The translations under genes and the position numbers were made by a program. Below are positions 24,377-33,726 of a stretch of 64,000 bases of DNA, piece after piece; the first letter of the stretch is position 1; each line of letters starts with the position of its first letter. Source of the DNA: Paenibacillus curdlanolyticus YK9 (GTDB lineage Bacteria > Bacillota > Bacilli > Paenibacillales > Paenibacillaceae); the NCBI RefSeq assembly GCF_000179615.1, contig NZ_AEDD01000011.1, positions 1-64,000 on the forward strand, read 5' to 3'. The notes below the pieces were generated by a model, which saw only the letters and a program-made list of their open reading frames with translations, did not search any database and was not told where the DNA came from.

Positions 24377-25398
24377 AGCGTACCGTTGGACCGAGGGACT
24401 CCTGTCGAGCTGCCGATCACGAGCGAATTGGGCAGCATGCACTGCTGCGGCGTTGAGCTGGACGATTTTCCTTCAATGCGATCTACGAGCAGTTGAATGC
24501 CGCGAGCTCCGAATTGATAAGCAGGCTGCACCGCCGTCGTAAACAGCGGATCGATTAAATCCCGATGTCCAAAATCGTCAAAGGTAACGATGGACATTTG
24601 GCCGGGGACATCGATGCCGCGGCGCCGGAACGATTGCAGCAGCCCGAGCGCGAGCATGTTGTTGCCGGCGAGAATGGCGGTTGGGGCAGAGGATGCCGAT
24701 AACAGCTGCTCGGCGGCTGCCTCCATGTCCTGCATCCGATAGTTGGCCTGCAAGACTAGCCTTTCGTCATAGGGGAGGTCGTTCGCGGCAAGCGCTTCTC
24801 GATAACCCTCGTAACGATATCGGGCAGTGGATACGTCGAACGATCCGCCTACAAGGGCAATGACGCGGTGGCCAAGTCCGGCTAAATAATCGATAAGCTT
24901 ACGCGAGCCGCCGATGCTATCGCCAACAACATTGTCGCAATCAATGCCAGGCACGTCGCGGTCGATCGTGACGAATGGCGTGCCGTGTCTTACGATCGTT
25001 TCAAGACGCTCCTTGGAGCTGTCTCCGGCTGGCGTGATTAGAATGCCGTCCACTCGCGTCGACAGGATCATGTCGATATACTCTTTTTCCTTGTTCGCAT
25101 CCTCGTCGCTGTTGCCCAGCAGCAGCTTAAATCCAAGCGAGCGGGCTGCATCCTCCGCGCCGCGCGCAACGGTCGTATAGAACGGGTTCGTAATGTCCGT
25201 TACGAGCAGGGATAGAATGCCTGTCTTCTGCAAAACGAGTCCGCGCGCCATCGCGTTGGGCACGTAGTTCAGCTCCTCCATGACCTTCCGAACCTTTTCC
25301 CTCGTTTTTTCGCTTATTCTTCCTGTATTGTTAATAACGCGCGATACGGTCATCGCTGACACATCCGCTTGTTTTGCAATATCGTAGATCGTAACCAT
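24373..25398 (-). CDS. LacI family transcriptional regulator
   Basis: A 341-residue sugar-responsive repressor: N-terminal helix-turn-helix TIYDIAKQADVSAMTVSRVIN with the hinge-helix NAMARGL, then a periplasmic-binding-like effector domain (TGILSLLVTDITNPFY to GVPRSNG). It is divergent from the UxaA-SDR operon, and a perfect 16-bp palindrome with a central CG, the LacI-family signature, lies between them. It therefore most likely represses that operon, with a sugar acid or derivative as inducer (inference). Confidence 0.92.
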   Translation of the reverse strand: MVTIYDIAKQADVSAMTVSRVINNTGRISEKTREKVRKVMEELNYVPNAMARGLVLQKTGILSLLVTDITNPFYTTVARGAEDAARSLGFKLLLGNSDEDANKEKEYIDMILSTRVDGILITPAGDSSKERLETIVRHGTPFVTIDRDVPGIDCDNVVGDSIGGSRKLIDYLAGLGHRVIALVGGSFDVSTARYRYEGYREALAANDLPYDERLVLQANYRMQDMEAAAEQLLSASSAPTAILAGNNMLALGLLQSFRRRGIDVPGQMSIVTFDDFGHRDLIDPLFTTAVQPAYQFGARGIQLLVDRIEGKSSSSTPQQCMLPNSLVIGSSTGVPRSNGTL

Positions 25399-25463
25399 TC
25401 AGACCAGCCTTCCTTGCCCTCCATGCTTATTCTAGGGTGTTTTCATCGTACTCAATTTCAGGA

Positions 25464-25492
25464 TTGACAGCAACCCTGTCGTTTGTTACGTT
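25464..25492 (+). promoter_or_regulatory. Candidate promoter of the uxaA-like operon
   Basis: Perfect -35 TTGACA at 25464-25469, 17-bp spacer, weak -10 TACGTT at 25487-25492. The operator palindrome starts immediately downstream, over the expected transcription start. Confidence 0.6.
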
Positions 25493-25493
25493 A

Positions 25494-25509
25494 GAGTTAT
25501 CGATAACTC
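25494..25509. promoter_or_regulatory. Palindromic LacI-type operator
   Basis: GAGTTATCGATAACTC is a perfect 16-bp palindrome with a central CG, placed just after the -10 of the dehydratase operon and about 95 bases from the divergent lacI-type start. Its position fits promoter occlusion by the adjacent regulator. Confidence 0.7.
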
Positions 25510-25569
25510 AATCAACTCAAGTCCATGCAAAGCAATCTAACTCAATCAAACGCAAAGGGAGAGGTTCCT

Positions 25570-25917
25570 ATGGGCAAGGCGATTGACAGCGGGTCCGTTG
25601 CCATCGTGATGGATGATCGCGATCATGTTGCAACGGCGCTCCGTGATCTAGTTGCTGGGTCGGCGATATCGTATAAGCTCGGCGGCGAAACGGTGGAGCT
25701 GCTCTTATTGGAAGCGATCTCATTTGGCCACAAAGTAGCTGTCGTTGCTATTACAGAAGGCACGCATGTGCGTAAATACGGCGAGGTCATTGGCCGCGCG
25801 ACGGTCAGTATCCCAGCGGGCCGTCATGTACATGTCCACAACATAGAAGGCATCCGCGGACGCGGGGATCAGGCGAATTCGGGTATGAGTTCGACGAAAG
25901 GAGCAGCGCAATCATGA
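25570..25917 (+). CDS. UxaA-type sugar-acid dehydratase, N-terminal (SAF) subunit
   Basis: A 115-residue SAF-domain protein matching the N-terminal part of altronate/galactarate dehydratases (ITEGTHVRKYGEVIGRATVSIPAGRHVHVHN). In many Bacillales relatives this domain is a separate small subunit next to the large one. ATG 25570 follows GGGAGAGG; the longer frame from 25525 would overlap the leader without a site. Its stop overlaps the start of the large subunit by four bases (ATGA). Confidence 0.88.
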   Translation: MGKAIDSGSVAIVMDDRDHVATALRDLVAGSAISYKLGGETVELLLLEAISFGHKVAVVAITEGTHVRKYGEVIGRATVSIPAGRHVHVHNIEGIRGRGDQANSGMSSTKGAAQS

Positions 25918-27074
25918 AGACCTTCCAAGGGTATGCAAGAGCCAATGGCGATTTTGGCATACGCAATCATTTGCTTATTATTCCGACCGTCATTTGCTCG
26001 AACCAAGTCGTGAATCGGATCGCTCAGCTTGTGCCGAATACGGTTGCCATTCCGCATCAGCACGGCTGCAGCCAAATCGGGGCGGATAAGGATCGGACCT
26101 TCGAGGTTCTGGCGGGAACAGGGATGAATCCGAATGTGGGCGCTGTTCTTATCGTCAGCCTTGGCTGCGAGGTTGTGGATCCCGAGCAGTTGGCCGCTGC
26201 GATCCGTCGCACGGGCAAGGCAGTTGAGTTTTTCGATATCCAAAGCGTAGGAGGCTCCGTTAAAGCGATTCAGCACGGTGCCGATATTGCGAAGCGTTTG
26301 CGTGTGGAGCTGGATGCGCAGCCGCTGGTCGAGGTGCCGTACAGTGCACTCCGCGTCGGAGTGAAATGCGGAGGCTCGGATGCAACGAGCGGGCTGGCAT
26401 CGAATCCTGCGCTAGGCGTAGCTTCCGACCTCATTATCGCCAATGGCGGAGGAATTGTGATCGGAGAGACGACGGAGATTATCGGCGCTGAGCACATTCT
26501 GGCGGATCGCTGCGTGAATGCAGAGGTTTCGGATAAGCTGTATGCGATTGTAAACCGATTCGAGCGCGAGGTGGAGAAGGTCGGCGCGGATATGCGCGGA
26601 GGCAACCCAAGTCCGGGCAACATCGCGGGCGGCTTGTCGACGATCGAAGAGAAATCGCTGGGCTGTATAAGTAAATGCGGAACTGCGCCGATCCAAGGCG
26701 TTATCGAATACGCGGAGCAGCTGCCAGGAGCAGGGCTGTACTTCATGGATTCGCCAGGCAATGATATTGAATGCGTGTCCGGCATGGCGGCCGGCGGCGC
26801 GCATATCGTTTGCTTCACAACGGGACGCGGTACGCCGACGGGCGCTGCTGTTGTGCCGGTCATTAAAATTACAGCGAACCAGCGGATGTACGAGAAAATG
26901 TCGGATAACGTGGATGTGAATGTGTGCGGCTTATTAACGGGGGAGATCGATCTAGCCGAAGCGGGAGCATGGATCGGGCAAGAAATTTATGAGGTCGCCG
27001 CTGGCAAGCTGACGGCAGCCGAAATCATTGGCCATCAGGAATTTAGCATCAATCGAATCGGGCCGAGTCTCTGA
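25914..27074 (+). CDS. UxaA-type sugar-acid dehydratase, large subunit
   Basis: The catalytic C-terminal part of the UxaA/GarD family, which dehydrates aldonic or aldaric acids to 2-keto-3-deoxy acids using iron or manganese. Recognisable segments are YARANGDFGIRNHLLIIPTVICSN, IPHQHGCSQIG, LIVSLGCEVVDPEQ, GVKCGGSDATSGLASNPALG, and CISKCGTAPIQG; conserved Cys and His residues supply the metal site. 386 aa. With the SAF subunit and the SDR it forms a three-gene operon controlled by the LacI-type repressor. Substrate is undetermined: altronate, galactarate or another sugar acid. Confidence 0.9.
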   Translation: MKTFQGYARANGDFGIRNHLLIIPTVICSNQVVNRIAQLVPNTVAIPHQHGCSQIGADKDRTFEVLAGTGMNPNVGAVLIVSLGCEVVDPEQLAAAIRRTGKAVEFFDIQSVGGSVKAIQHGADIAKRLRVELDAQPLVEVPYSALRVGVKCGGSDATSGLASNPALGVASDLIIANGGGIVIGETTEIIGAEHILADRCVNAEVSDKLYAIVNRFEREVEKVGADMRGGNPSPGNIAGGLSTIEEKSLGCISKCGTAPIQGVIEYAEQLPGAGLYFMDSPGNDIECVSGMAAGGAHIVCFTTGRGTPTGAAVVPVIKITANQRMYEKMSDNVDVNVCGLLTGEIDLAEAGAWIGQEIYEVAAGKLTAAEIIGHQEFSINRIGPSL

Positions 27075-27102
27075 AGAGCCGGTAAGGAGGGACAATTGCC
27101 GT

Positions 27103-27897
27103 ATGAATCGATTACGCAATAAAATCGCGCTCGTCACCGGCGGAAGCCGCGGCATTGGAGAAGCAATCGTTCTCCGCTTGGCGGAGGAAGGCGCTGACGT
27201 CGCGATCAATTATACGTCTGAACGATCAGAGGCGCTGGCGAATGCAGTCAAGCAGCAGGTCATTGCGGTCGGTCGACGTGCGATTGTTGTAAGGGGCGAT
27301 GTCGGAATGAAGGCGGATGTGGAAGCCATGTTCGAGAAGGTCGAGCAGGAGCTTGGTGCTGTCGACATTCTTGTCAACAATGCAGGCGTAGCGCCATTCG
27401 AGCCGTTCATGAGCGTGACGGAGGAAACATGGGATCGTACGATGAACACGAATTTGAAATCGATCTTCCTCTGCTCGCAGCGTGCTGCACGCGGGATGAT
27501 CGAAAGGCGACGCGGCAAAATCGTGAACGTGCTGTCAACGGCGAGCCTTGTTGTCACAAGCCCGGTCATCCCCCATTATCAATCGTCCAAAGCGGGCGCT
27601 TATATGTTAACGAAGGGCATGGCGATTGAGCTGGGCCAATTCAATATTAACGTCAACGCGGTTGGGCCGAGCACCGTCGATACTGATATGTGCACTGATT
27701 TTCTAGGTGCTCCGGGCATGCGGGAGCGTGAAGAGCAGGCGAATCCGATGAAGCGGATCGGCACGGCTCGCCAGATAGGCGACGCGGTCGTATTTCTGGC
27801 ATCGGAAGAAGCAATGCAAATCAATGGTCATCTGCTCATGGTCGACGGCGGGCTTAGCGTGAAAGCGGCGCAGCCGGAAGACCATATGGAGCGTTAA
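27103..27897 (+). CDS. SDR family oxidoreductase
   Basis: A 264-residue classical short-chain dehydrogenase: TGGSRGIGEAI (cofactor glycine motif), NNAGVAPFEPF, and the catalytic Ser/Tyr/Lys arrangement in STASLVVTSPVIPHYQSSKAG. ATG 27103 follows AAGGAGGGA. As the last gene of the dehydratase operon it probably interconverts a ketose or keto-acid and the sugar acid used by the UxaA-like enzyme; direction and cofactor cannot be read from sequence alone. Confidence 0.9.
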   Translation: MNRLRNKIALVTGGSRGIGEAIVLRLAEEGADVAINYTSERSEALANAVKQQVIAVGRRAIVVRGDVGMKADVEAMFEKVEQELGAVDILVNNAGVAPFEPFMSVTEETWDRTMNTNLKSIFLCSQRAARGMIERRRGKIVNVLSTASLVVTSPVIPHYQSSKAGAYMLTKGMAIELGQFNINVNAVGPSTVDTDMCTDFLGAPGMREREEQANPMKRIGTARQIGDAVVFLASEEAMQINGHLLMVDGGLSVKAAQPEDHMER

Positions 27898-27908
27898 GCG
27901 AACGATAA

Positions 27909-27953
27909 ACGGGGCAATCAAGCAGAAGACAGCGTCTACTTGATTAGCCCCGT
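27909..27953. terminator. Bidirectional terminator between the SDR gene and the gerC-type gene
   Basis: Stem ACGGGGC-ATCAAG pairing with CTTGAT-GCCCCGT around a 15-base loop, one bulge, between convergent genes. The right arm overlaps the final codons of the minus-strand gene. Confidence 0.75.
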
Positions 27954-29036
27954 TCCGTCTATATGCACGCTCGTGCTTACCTCAAACTTGGCATCGGGAT
28001 ACAGCTTCAGCCAACGGTTCCATGTCGCATCCGAGCCGATATGCGTGGCGCGATAGCGCAGGCCGAAGCCGTATGGATCAACGTTCGCGTCGCGAATTTT
28101 CGTGAACAACGCCTCGGCTGCGGCTGAATATTGCTCGCCAAACGCCTTCTCGATCGGCCCCCATGGGGTGTTGTACAGATCACGAGGCGCTTGCTCCAGC
28201 ACGCATTTGATTCGAACCTTCATTTTGATGGTTGCTTGCCCATTGCTTTCGACAATCCGATAGTGGCGGCTGATGCTGGACACGACCGCTACGATTTTTT
28301 CGCCCTTGTAATCGGCTCTTAGCGACGACTTTATAAATTTGAAGTTGAGCTGGTTAAATTGCTGCGTTTCCTCGCTTGTGAGCATCAGCTTCATCTGCTT
28401 TTTATCTAGAAAAGCAACTTTGCTGATCATATAGGTCATCTGATCCCTCTTAATGACCGGGAGCAACGGATCCAGGCCTCTCTCCATGAACCTCCGTTCA
28501 AAATCGAAAATAAATTGCTGCACCGTAAAAGGCGAGTCCGTCCCTTGCGTGCCGAACGAGAGGAACAACGTATTGCCGGGATAACGCTCTGACGGAGGCT
28601 CTGCGTAGAGTACGTCATGTGCAGTCGGACGGCCGATGGCGACATCCGCAACGCTTTGGATATCACGTCGCCGCAGCATCCAGGTCAGCGCTTCGGCATA
28701 GTCCGAGCGCACGAGCGATTCGCCGAAGACGAACACTTTGCAATGGCCAAAATCCAATTCCTTATCCACGTGAGCCTTGAGCAGCCGAACGCCCTCTGCA
28801 ATCGTAGCCGTTTCAATCGTTTCCATTTGCGATTTGGATGCGCCTGGCTCCGTCTTGGGAGACGGAATGGCAAGCCGCAGCGTGACCCGATATGGCTTAT
28901 CTGGGTTGTCCGTACGGTCGATCCCGGTGGAGACGACGAAAAACCGTTTATCGATGTCCTTAAAGCCGCAGCCTGAAAGCATTGTAATCGTAAGGCCGAT
29001 TAAGGCGGCCAGCATCATAAGGCGTATTCGAATCAT
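27936..29036 (-). CDS. Ger(x)C family spore germination lipoprotein (operon 1)
   Basis: The C subunit of a GerA-type germinant receptor, a lipoprotein anchored to the outer face of the spore inner membrane. A 366-residue protein with signal peptide MIRIRLMMLAALIGLTITML and lipobox LSGC, followed by the GerC hallmarks KDIDKRFFVVSTGIDR and GEQYSAAAEALFTKI. ATG 29036 overlaps the GerB stop (ATGA). Third gene in the order A-B-C. Confidence 0.92.
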   Translation of the reverse strand: MIRIRLMMLAALIGLTITMLSGCGFKDIDKRFFVVSTGIDRTDNPDKPYRVTLRLAIPSPKTEPGASKSQMETIETATIAEGVRLLKAHVDKELDFGHCKVFVFGESLVRSDYAEALTWMLRRRDIQSVADVAIGRPTAHDVLYAEPPSERYPGNTLFLSFGTQGTDSPFTVQQFIFDFERRFMERGLDPLLPVIKRDQMTYMISKVAFLDKKQMKLMLTSEETQQFNQLNFKFIKSSLRADYKGEKIVAVVSSISRHYRIVESNGQATIKMKVRIKCVLEQAPRDLYNTPWGPIEKAFGEQYSAAAEALFTKIRDANVDPYGFGLRYRATHIGSDATWNRWLKLYPDAKFEVSTSVHIDGTGLIK

Positions 29037-30133
29037 GTGGGTTTTCTCCTTGTAAGACTTAGCAGGAATATCCAAATGACGAGCCCGTATTCGGCTATCA
29101 TGCGCAGGATGAGCCAGTATTCGGTGAGCTTCGAATAATCCTTTTCGTTTAGCAGGTAGAGCGACAGGATCGTGGTCAAGGCGAAAATGGAACAGATGAC
29201 ATAGTTTCGTATCGGGATCGGATGCTCGTCGATGGCCAGCTTGTAGCGAGGCAAGCAGCTTTTGACAATTTCCATCGCTTGATGCCAGCCGGAGGCGGTA
29301 TACACCAGCGTCAGGTTCAGATACAGGATGAGAAACACGAACAGGACGCGTTCGATGAAGCCATACTCCATGACGAGCGAATCGGAGGTCGCAGTCCATA
29401 CATACAGGTAAGAGCCTACGCCATCCGTGCCATGCAGCCCGATCGGAACAAAATACGAAACCGCGAGCACGGCGATGCCGATCGTTGGAATCAGCCATTT
29501 GAGGCGAAAATGAAAATTGGGCGGAAACGCGCGGTTATAGACCGACAGATTCACATAACCGGTAAAGATAAACGTTGCCGCTGCGATAGGCGCAAGCTTT
29601 GGCATAATGTGAAAGTAGTTGCTCGCCGTTCGAATTTCATCCCATAAAAGCTGATTGCTTCGCGCCGCTTTAATAAGCAGCAGCAGGATGAGCGGCGTGT
29701 TAACGATCAGCACAATTTCCATATTAAACATCATGCTCAAGGTCGATCGGGTGGCGGCGTAGAGGCAGATTACCGCCATTATCGTTAAGATGACAAGCGT
29801 ATTCGCATCCGGATTGAAGAACCGATTAATAAGCAGGGCATAGCCGGCCAGCGCGATGCTTGAAGCCGTGAACCACATAAAGGCAAACACGATCAGCACA
29901 GGGATGACAGCCCATCGGGGATGCCGTTCGAATAAAATCTCGGGAACCCCTTTGCTCGGAAACTTCGACATCGCGTGAATGAACAGCAAAGCGGCAGTCG
30001 TTCCGATAAGGGCGGCGACAATTAAGGAGGAGACGGCCCCTTTATAACGATATTGGAACAGGATGTTTGGCACGAACAGCATGAGATTCAGAAAGCTGAC
30101 GAGAACAAAGTTGTAAATGACGTATCGGTTCAT
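29033..30133 (-). CDS. GerB-type endospore germination permease (operon 1)
   Basis: The B subunit of a GerA-type receptor, an amino-acid-permease-like protein with about ten transmembrane helices (366 aa; for example NFVLVSFLNLMLFVPNILF, IVAALIGTTAALLFIHAM, ICSIFALTTILSLYLL). It contributes to germinant recognition with the A subunit. Its start overlaps the gerA stop and its stop overlaps the gerC start, each by four bases. Confidence 0.9.
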   Translation of the reverse strand: MNRYVIYNFVLVSFLNLMLFVPNILFQYRYKGAVSSLIVAALIGTTAALLFIHAMSKFPSKGVPEILFERHPRWAVIPVLIVFAFMWFTASSIALAGYALLINRFFNPDANTLVILTIMAVICLYAATRSTLSMMFNMEIVLIVNTPLILLLLIKAARSNQLLWDEIRTASNYFHIMPKLAPIAAATFIFTGYVNLSVYNRAFPPNFHFRLKWLIPTIGIAVLAVSYFVPIGLHGTDGVGSYLYVWTATSDSLVMEYGFIERVLFVFLILYLNLTLVYTASGWHQAMEIVKSCLPRYKLAIDEHPIPIRNYVICSIFALTTILSLYLLNEKDYSKLTEYWLILRMIAEYGLVIWIFLLSLTRRKPT

Positions 30134-31461
30134 CTCGCATTCACCTGCCCGATGTCGCCCTTGGCATGCTTAATGCCTCCGATGAACCGGAAGTACGGCT
30201 TGCCGAAGCTGCGAAGCTGCGACAGGTAGACGATGTAGATGAATAGCCCGAACGCAACGCCGGTAACGCCGAAGAAGATGGAGATGACGATTAACGGATA
30301 TTTCAAAAACCGGATCGCGTACGACATCGAAGAAATCGGGACGACAAAGTTTGAAATCGCCACGACGGACGTCACGATAATCATAATGCTGCTCACCAGC
30401 CCCGCTTGCTGCGCAGCTTGTCCGAGGATGAGACCGCCGACGGTCGTCGCGGTTGATCCGATATAGCGCGGCAGCCTTGCGCTCGCTTCAATTAGCGCTT
30501 CAATAAGGAAGAGCATGAGAAATACCTCGATGAATGATGGGTATGGAACCGCCGATCGACTGCCGGCAATGGAGAAGGCGAGTTGAACACGAAAAAGCTC
30601 CGGATTGTAGGAAATGATCGAGATGTAAAGCGCCGGAAGCGTAATCGTCAAAATGATCGCTAAATAACGGAGCAAAATCAAGGTGCGCGTCATCCAGAAC
30701 GATTCGTATCGATCCTCCATCGCGTGCATGAAATCAAAAAAGGTCGCGGGCAACACAATACCGAACATGTTGCCGTGCATGAGCAGCACCATTTTGCCTT
30801 GGCCGAGCGCGCGGGATATACGGTCGGGGCGCTCCGTAATGAGCATGGTCGGGAACAACGAACGGCTAGGATGAGTAAGCAGCTTCTCCAGCTCGCCTAC
30901 CGCATTCACAATTTCGGTCGAAACGCCCATCAGCTTCTTGCGCACATTGGCTAGTACCGTCGGGTCCACACGTTGTTGGTCGTAGAGCAGCAGCAAGCGC
31001 GTTTGCGACAACGAACCAACGGTTCCTTCCTCGATTTTGAGCTCAGGAGAAGGGTAGCGGGTACGTATCAAGTTGATGGAGTCGATCAAATCTTCATTAA
31101 GCGCGGTTTGCGGTCCCTGCACCGTGCTTTCAACCTCGGCGACGGGGGTCTGATTCCGAATAACGCGCGCAGCATCTAGTGCGTATACATAAGATTCGAT
31201 TTGGAGCAGCACGAATCCTCGAAGCAAGGTATCAGCCCACCGCGCTGGATCTTCTACAAGCTTGAACGACGGATTCGTTGCGAGAATCTCTTTGAACGAT
31301 TGATGCTCTTGCGTGAAAGGAACGAGAATGAAGTCGCTCACCTTACTTTCGTCCACAAGAGAGCCGATGTAAGCAACCTCCAGCACGAAATGTTTATTCT
31401 GAATGCGATGCGTATTCAAGTCCTTGGCCTCAGCAAAAATCGCAGTGACTCGCTGCAGCAT
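30130..31461 (-). CDS. GerA-type spore germination receptor A subunit (operon 1)
   Basis: A 443-residue GerA/GerKA-type protein: a soluble N-terminal domain, the stretch VESTVQGPQTALNEDL corresponding to the usual RGP motif, ITERPDRISRALGQG, then five or so C-terminal membrane helices ending YLSQLRSFGKPY. The RGP motif reads QGP here. ATG 31461 lies about eight bases after GGAGGCGGA; the frame upstream lacks a site. Divergent from the methyltransferase gene. Confidence 0.9.
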   Translation of the reverse strand: MLQRVTAIFAEAKDLNTHRIQNKHFVLEVAYIGSLVDESKVSDFILVPFTQEHQSFKEILATNPSFKLVEDPARWADTLLRGFVLLQIESYVYALDAARVIRNQTPVAEVESTVQGPQTALNEDLIDSINLIRTRYPSPELKIEEGTVGSLSQTRLLLLYDQQRVDPTVLANVRKKLMGVSTEIVNAVGELEKLLTHPSRSLFPTMLITERPDRISRALGQGKMVLLMHGNMFGIVLPATFFDFMHAMEDRYESFWMTRTLILLRYLAIILTITLPALYISIISYNPELFRVQLAFSIAGSRSAVPYPSFIEVFLMLFLIEALIEASARLPRYIGSTATTVGGLILGQAAQQAGLVSSIMIIVTSVVAISNFVVPISSMSYAIRFLKYPLIVISIFFGVTGVAFGLFIYIVYLSQLRSFGKPYFRFIGGIKHAKGDIGQVNAR

Positions 31462-31645
31462 ATCCGCTCCGCCTCCTTCCAATTTCCGGTCATGCCCCTT
31501 AGTGTGCACCTTCGAGCGGAAAATATGTCCTATTCAAGCGATTAACGGAAATCGGCGAAACGTTTTTTGCCGCAGCAGCTATAGTTGCAGTACAATATAA
31601 CGAAGAAAAGATCGGCAAACAGCCGGCATAATGGGAGCTGTGAAC

Positions 31646-32389
31646 ATGGGAGAATGGTTTGAGCGGAGCTTCGGAACCGACTATATGGTTGTCTATAAGC
31701 ATCGGAATTGGGAGCAGGCGAATCGCGAGATTAAACAGCTGTGCGACTGGATGGAGCTGCCGACCGGCACGGAGCTGCTCGATGTCGGCTGCGGGATGGG
31801 ACGGCATGCGCTAGCGCTGGAGGAGCTGGGCTACACAGTAAGCGGGATGGACTTGTCGGCTCCGCTGCTGGAAGAAGCGAGACGGCATGATGAACAGCAG
31901 CGCGTACGCTGGTTCCAAGGGGATATGCGCAAGCTGCCGTTCGAGGACGGCGCCTTTGACGCGACCGTTAATTTATTTACGTCCTTCGGCTATTTCGAGG
32001 AGGAAGACGAGAATAAGCAAGTATTGCGCGAGCTGCGGCGAGTGCTGCGCCCGGGCGGTCGTTTCGTGATCGATTTCCTGAATGCGAATTATGTGGCCCG
32101 CACGCTCGTCCCTCTGTCTGAACGCTTAGATGACGAGACCGGCTGGACGATTCGCGAGGAGCGGCGGATTGAGTCAGGCGCCGTATGCAAAACGATAACG
32201 ATTCAAGCGGGCACGCCGGAGGAACGCCGGTACGAGGAGCGGGTGATGCTCTTTCATCTCGAATGGTTCGAACAAGCGCTTGCCGAGTCCGGGCTTCGAC
32301 TGGAGCGGACAGCTGGCCAGTATGACGGGAGCCCCTATGATGCAGCGCAGTCCATGCGGCTCATTATGTGCGGGACGGTGGCGGAATAA
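31646..32389 (+). CDS. Class I SAM-dependent methyltransferase
   Basis: A 247-residue Rossmann methyltransferase with the SAM-binding motif LLDVGCGMGRHALALEELG, the acidic end of strand 2 GMDLSAPLLEEAR, motif II DATVNLFTSFGYF, and LRPGGRFVIDFLN. The acceptor is unknown. ATG 31646 has GGGAG eight bases upstream. Its stop overlaps the start of the metallo-hydrolase, so the pair is co-translated; they are enclosed by the two germination operons. Confidence 0.88.
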   Translation: MGEWFERSFGTDYMVVYKHRNWEQANREIKQLCDWMELPTGTELLDVGCGMGRHALALEELGYTVSGMDLSAPLLEEARRHDEQQRVRWFQGDMRKLPFEDGAFDATVNLFTSFGYFEEEDENKQVLRELRRVLRPGGRFVIDFLNANYVARTLVPLSERLDDETGWTIREERRIESGAVCKTITIQAGTPEERRYEERVMLFHLEWFEQALAESGLRLERTAGQYDGSPYDAAQSMRLIMCGTVAE

Positions 32390-33423
32390 TGGACAACATT
32401 AAACCGCTGCAGGTGAAAACGTGGAACGAGAATTGGCTGCAGGTGAAGGTGCCGCTGCCATTCTCGCTCCGTTACGTGAACAGCTATGTTCTGCCGGAGC
32501 CGACTGGCGGTTATACCGTCGTTGACCCGGGCTTGCATACGCCGGAGGCTGTAACAGCATGGGAGGCTGTGTTCCGCCATGCTGGCATTGCCTTCACAGA
32601 CATTGTGCGCATCATCGTCACGCATCAGCATCCCGACCATTATGGGCTTGCAGGCTTGTTCCAAGAACGGTCCGGAGCACAGGTATGGATGACGGAAGCG
32701 TCCCATCGCTACGCCATTCGGATGTGGGGGGAGCATCGGGAGCTTGGGGACAAGCTGACCGCGCAATTTAGCGCGCACGGGATGCCTGCTGGGCTGGTGG
32801 AAGGCATTGCGGATAACCTGGATAGCTTCCTTGCTAGCGTATCGCCGCAGCCAACCGTTACTTACATGAAGCCGGGCGAGCCGATCGCCTTCGGCGGCAT
32901 TGCATGGCAGTCGATTGACGCGCCAGGGCATGCCCTTGGCCAGCTTCTCTTCTATGACCCGATCAGTCAATCGATTCTATGCGGGGATCAAGTGATGCCG
33001 GATATTACGCCGAACGTCAGTCTCGTGCCTGATGAGCTGGATGATCCGTTGGACGCCTTCATGCAAAGCCTGGAGGAGCTTAGCGTGTTGAACGTTTCGA
33101 GAGCATTCCCCGGGCATCGCAACCCGTTCACTTCTTTTTCGGAGCGCTGTTTGGAGCTTAAGCGGCATCATGCGCAGCGTTTGGATGCGATCGTCGAGCT
33201 GCTGGAAGAGCCGCAGCGGCAATTGGCAACCGGCTTTGAGCTGTGCGAGCTTTTATTTGGCACGCGGCATCGCGAGAACAAGCATAACCTCCGTTTTGCG
33301 ATGGCCGAAACGTTAGCGCATCTGGTGCATCTCGTCAAACGAGGCCGTATCGCCCAAGTGGAGCGGGATGGGCAGCTGTTTTTTGTCAAAGCGGATAGGC
33401 AGGGCGGCAGCGCTGCATATTAA
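32389..33423 (+). CDS. Metallo-beta-lactamase fold hydrolase
   Basis: A 344-residue MBL-fold protein with the metal motif VTHQHPDHYGLAG near residue 80, DVAPGHALGQLLFY-type second His region (SIDAPGHALGQ), LCGDQVMPDI, and FPGHRNPF for the last His. The C-terminal third contains a helical tail (HRENKHNLRFAMAETLAHLVHL) resembling the winged-helix-like extension of LACTB2-type hydrolases. Start ATG 32389 overlaps the methyltransferase stop (TAATG). Substrate unknown. Confidence 0.88.
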   Translation: MDNIKPLQVKTWNENWLQVKVPLPFSLRYVNSYVLPEPTGGYTVVDPGLHTPEAVTAWEAVFRHAGIAFTDIVRIIVTHQHPDHYGLAGLFQERSGAQVWMTEASHRYAIRMWGEHRELGDKLTAQFSAHGMPAGLVEGIADNLDSFLASVSPQPTVTYMKPGEPIAFGGIAWQSIDAPGHALGQLLFYDPISQSILCGDQVMPDITPNVSLVPDELDDPLDAFMQSLEELSVLNVSRAFPGHRNPFTSFSERCLELKRHHAQRLDAIVELLEEPQRQLATGFELCELLFGTRHRENKHNLRFAMAETLAHLVHLVKRGRIAQVERDGQLFFVKADRQGGSAAY

Positions 33424-33480
33424 TGCCATCAGACGAAGGAGCTGACGCCTTGGCTGCGGCTCCGGATCAGGGGTGATCCG

Positions 33481-33726
33481 ATGAAGGGCAAATTGATTCT
33501 CATCACAGCCATCTATAGCGTATTTACCATCGGTTACATGCTGATGATGGATCTGTTCATGAATCTGACGGTCAGCCAGTCGTTTCATAAGCTGACGAGC
33601 CAGATGATGACGATGCAGCCGCTCGAGAAAGCGGCAGGCGCGGGCTGGTGCCTCGCGCTTCTTTATTATTTGTGCAATGGCTTCGGCATTAAGTGGAAGA
33701 AGCGCCTCCCGGGCGGCGTCGAATAA
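33481..33726 (+). CDS. Small two-helix membrane protein, unknown
   Basis: An 81-residue ORF with two hydrophobic helices (LILITAIYSVFTIGYMLMM and AGAGWCLALLYYLCNGFGI). ATG 33481 has GGGGTGAT upstream. The 3' end overlaps the convergent gerB-type gene by 38 bases. It follows the metallo-hydrolase by 57 bases and may be the last gene of that unit. No family recognised; moderate confidence that it is translated. Confidence 0.55.
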   Translation: MKGKLILITAIYSVFTIGYMLMMDLFMNLTVSQSFHKLTSQMMTMQPLEKAAGAGWCLALLYYLCNGFGIKWKKRLPGGVE

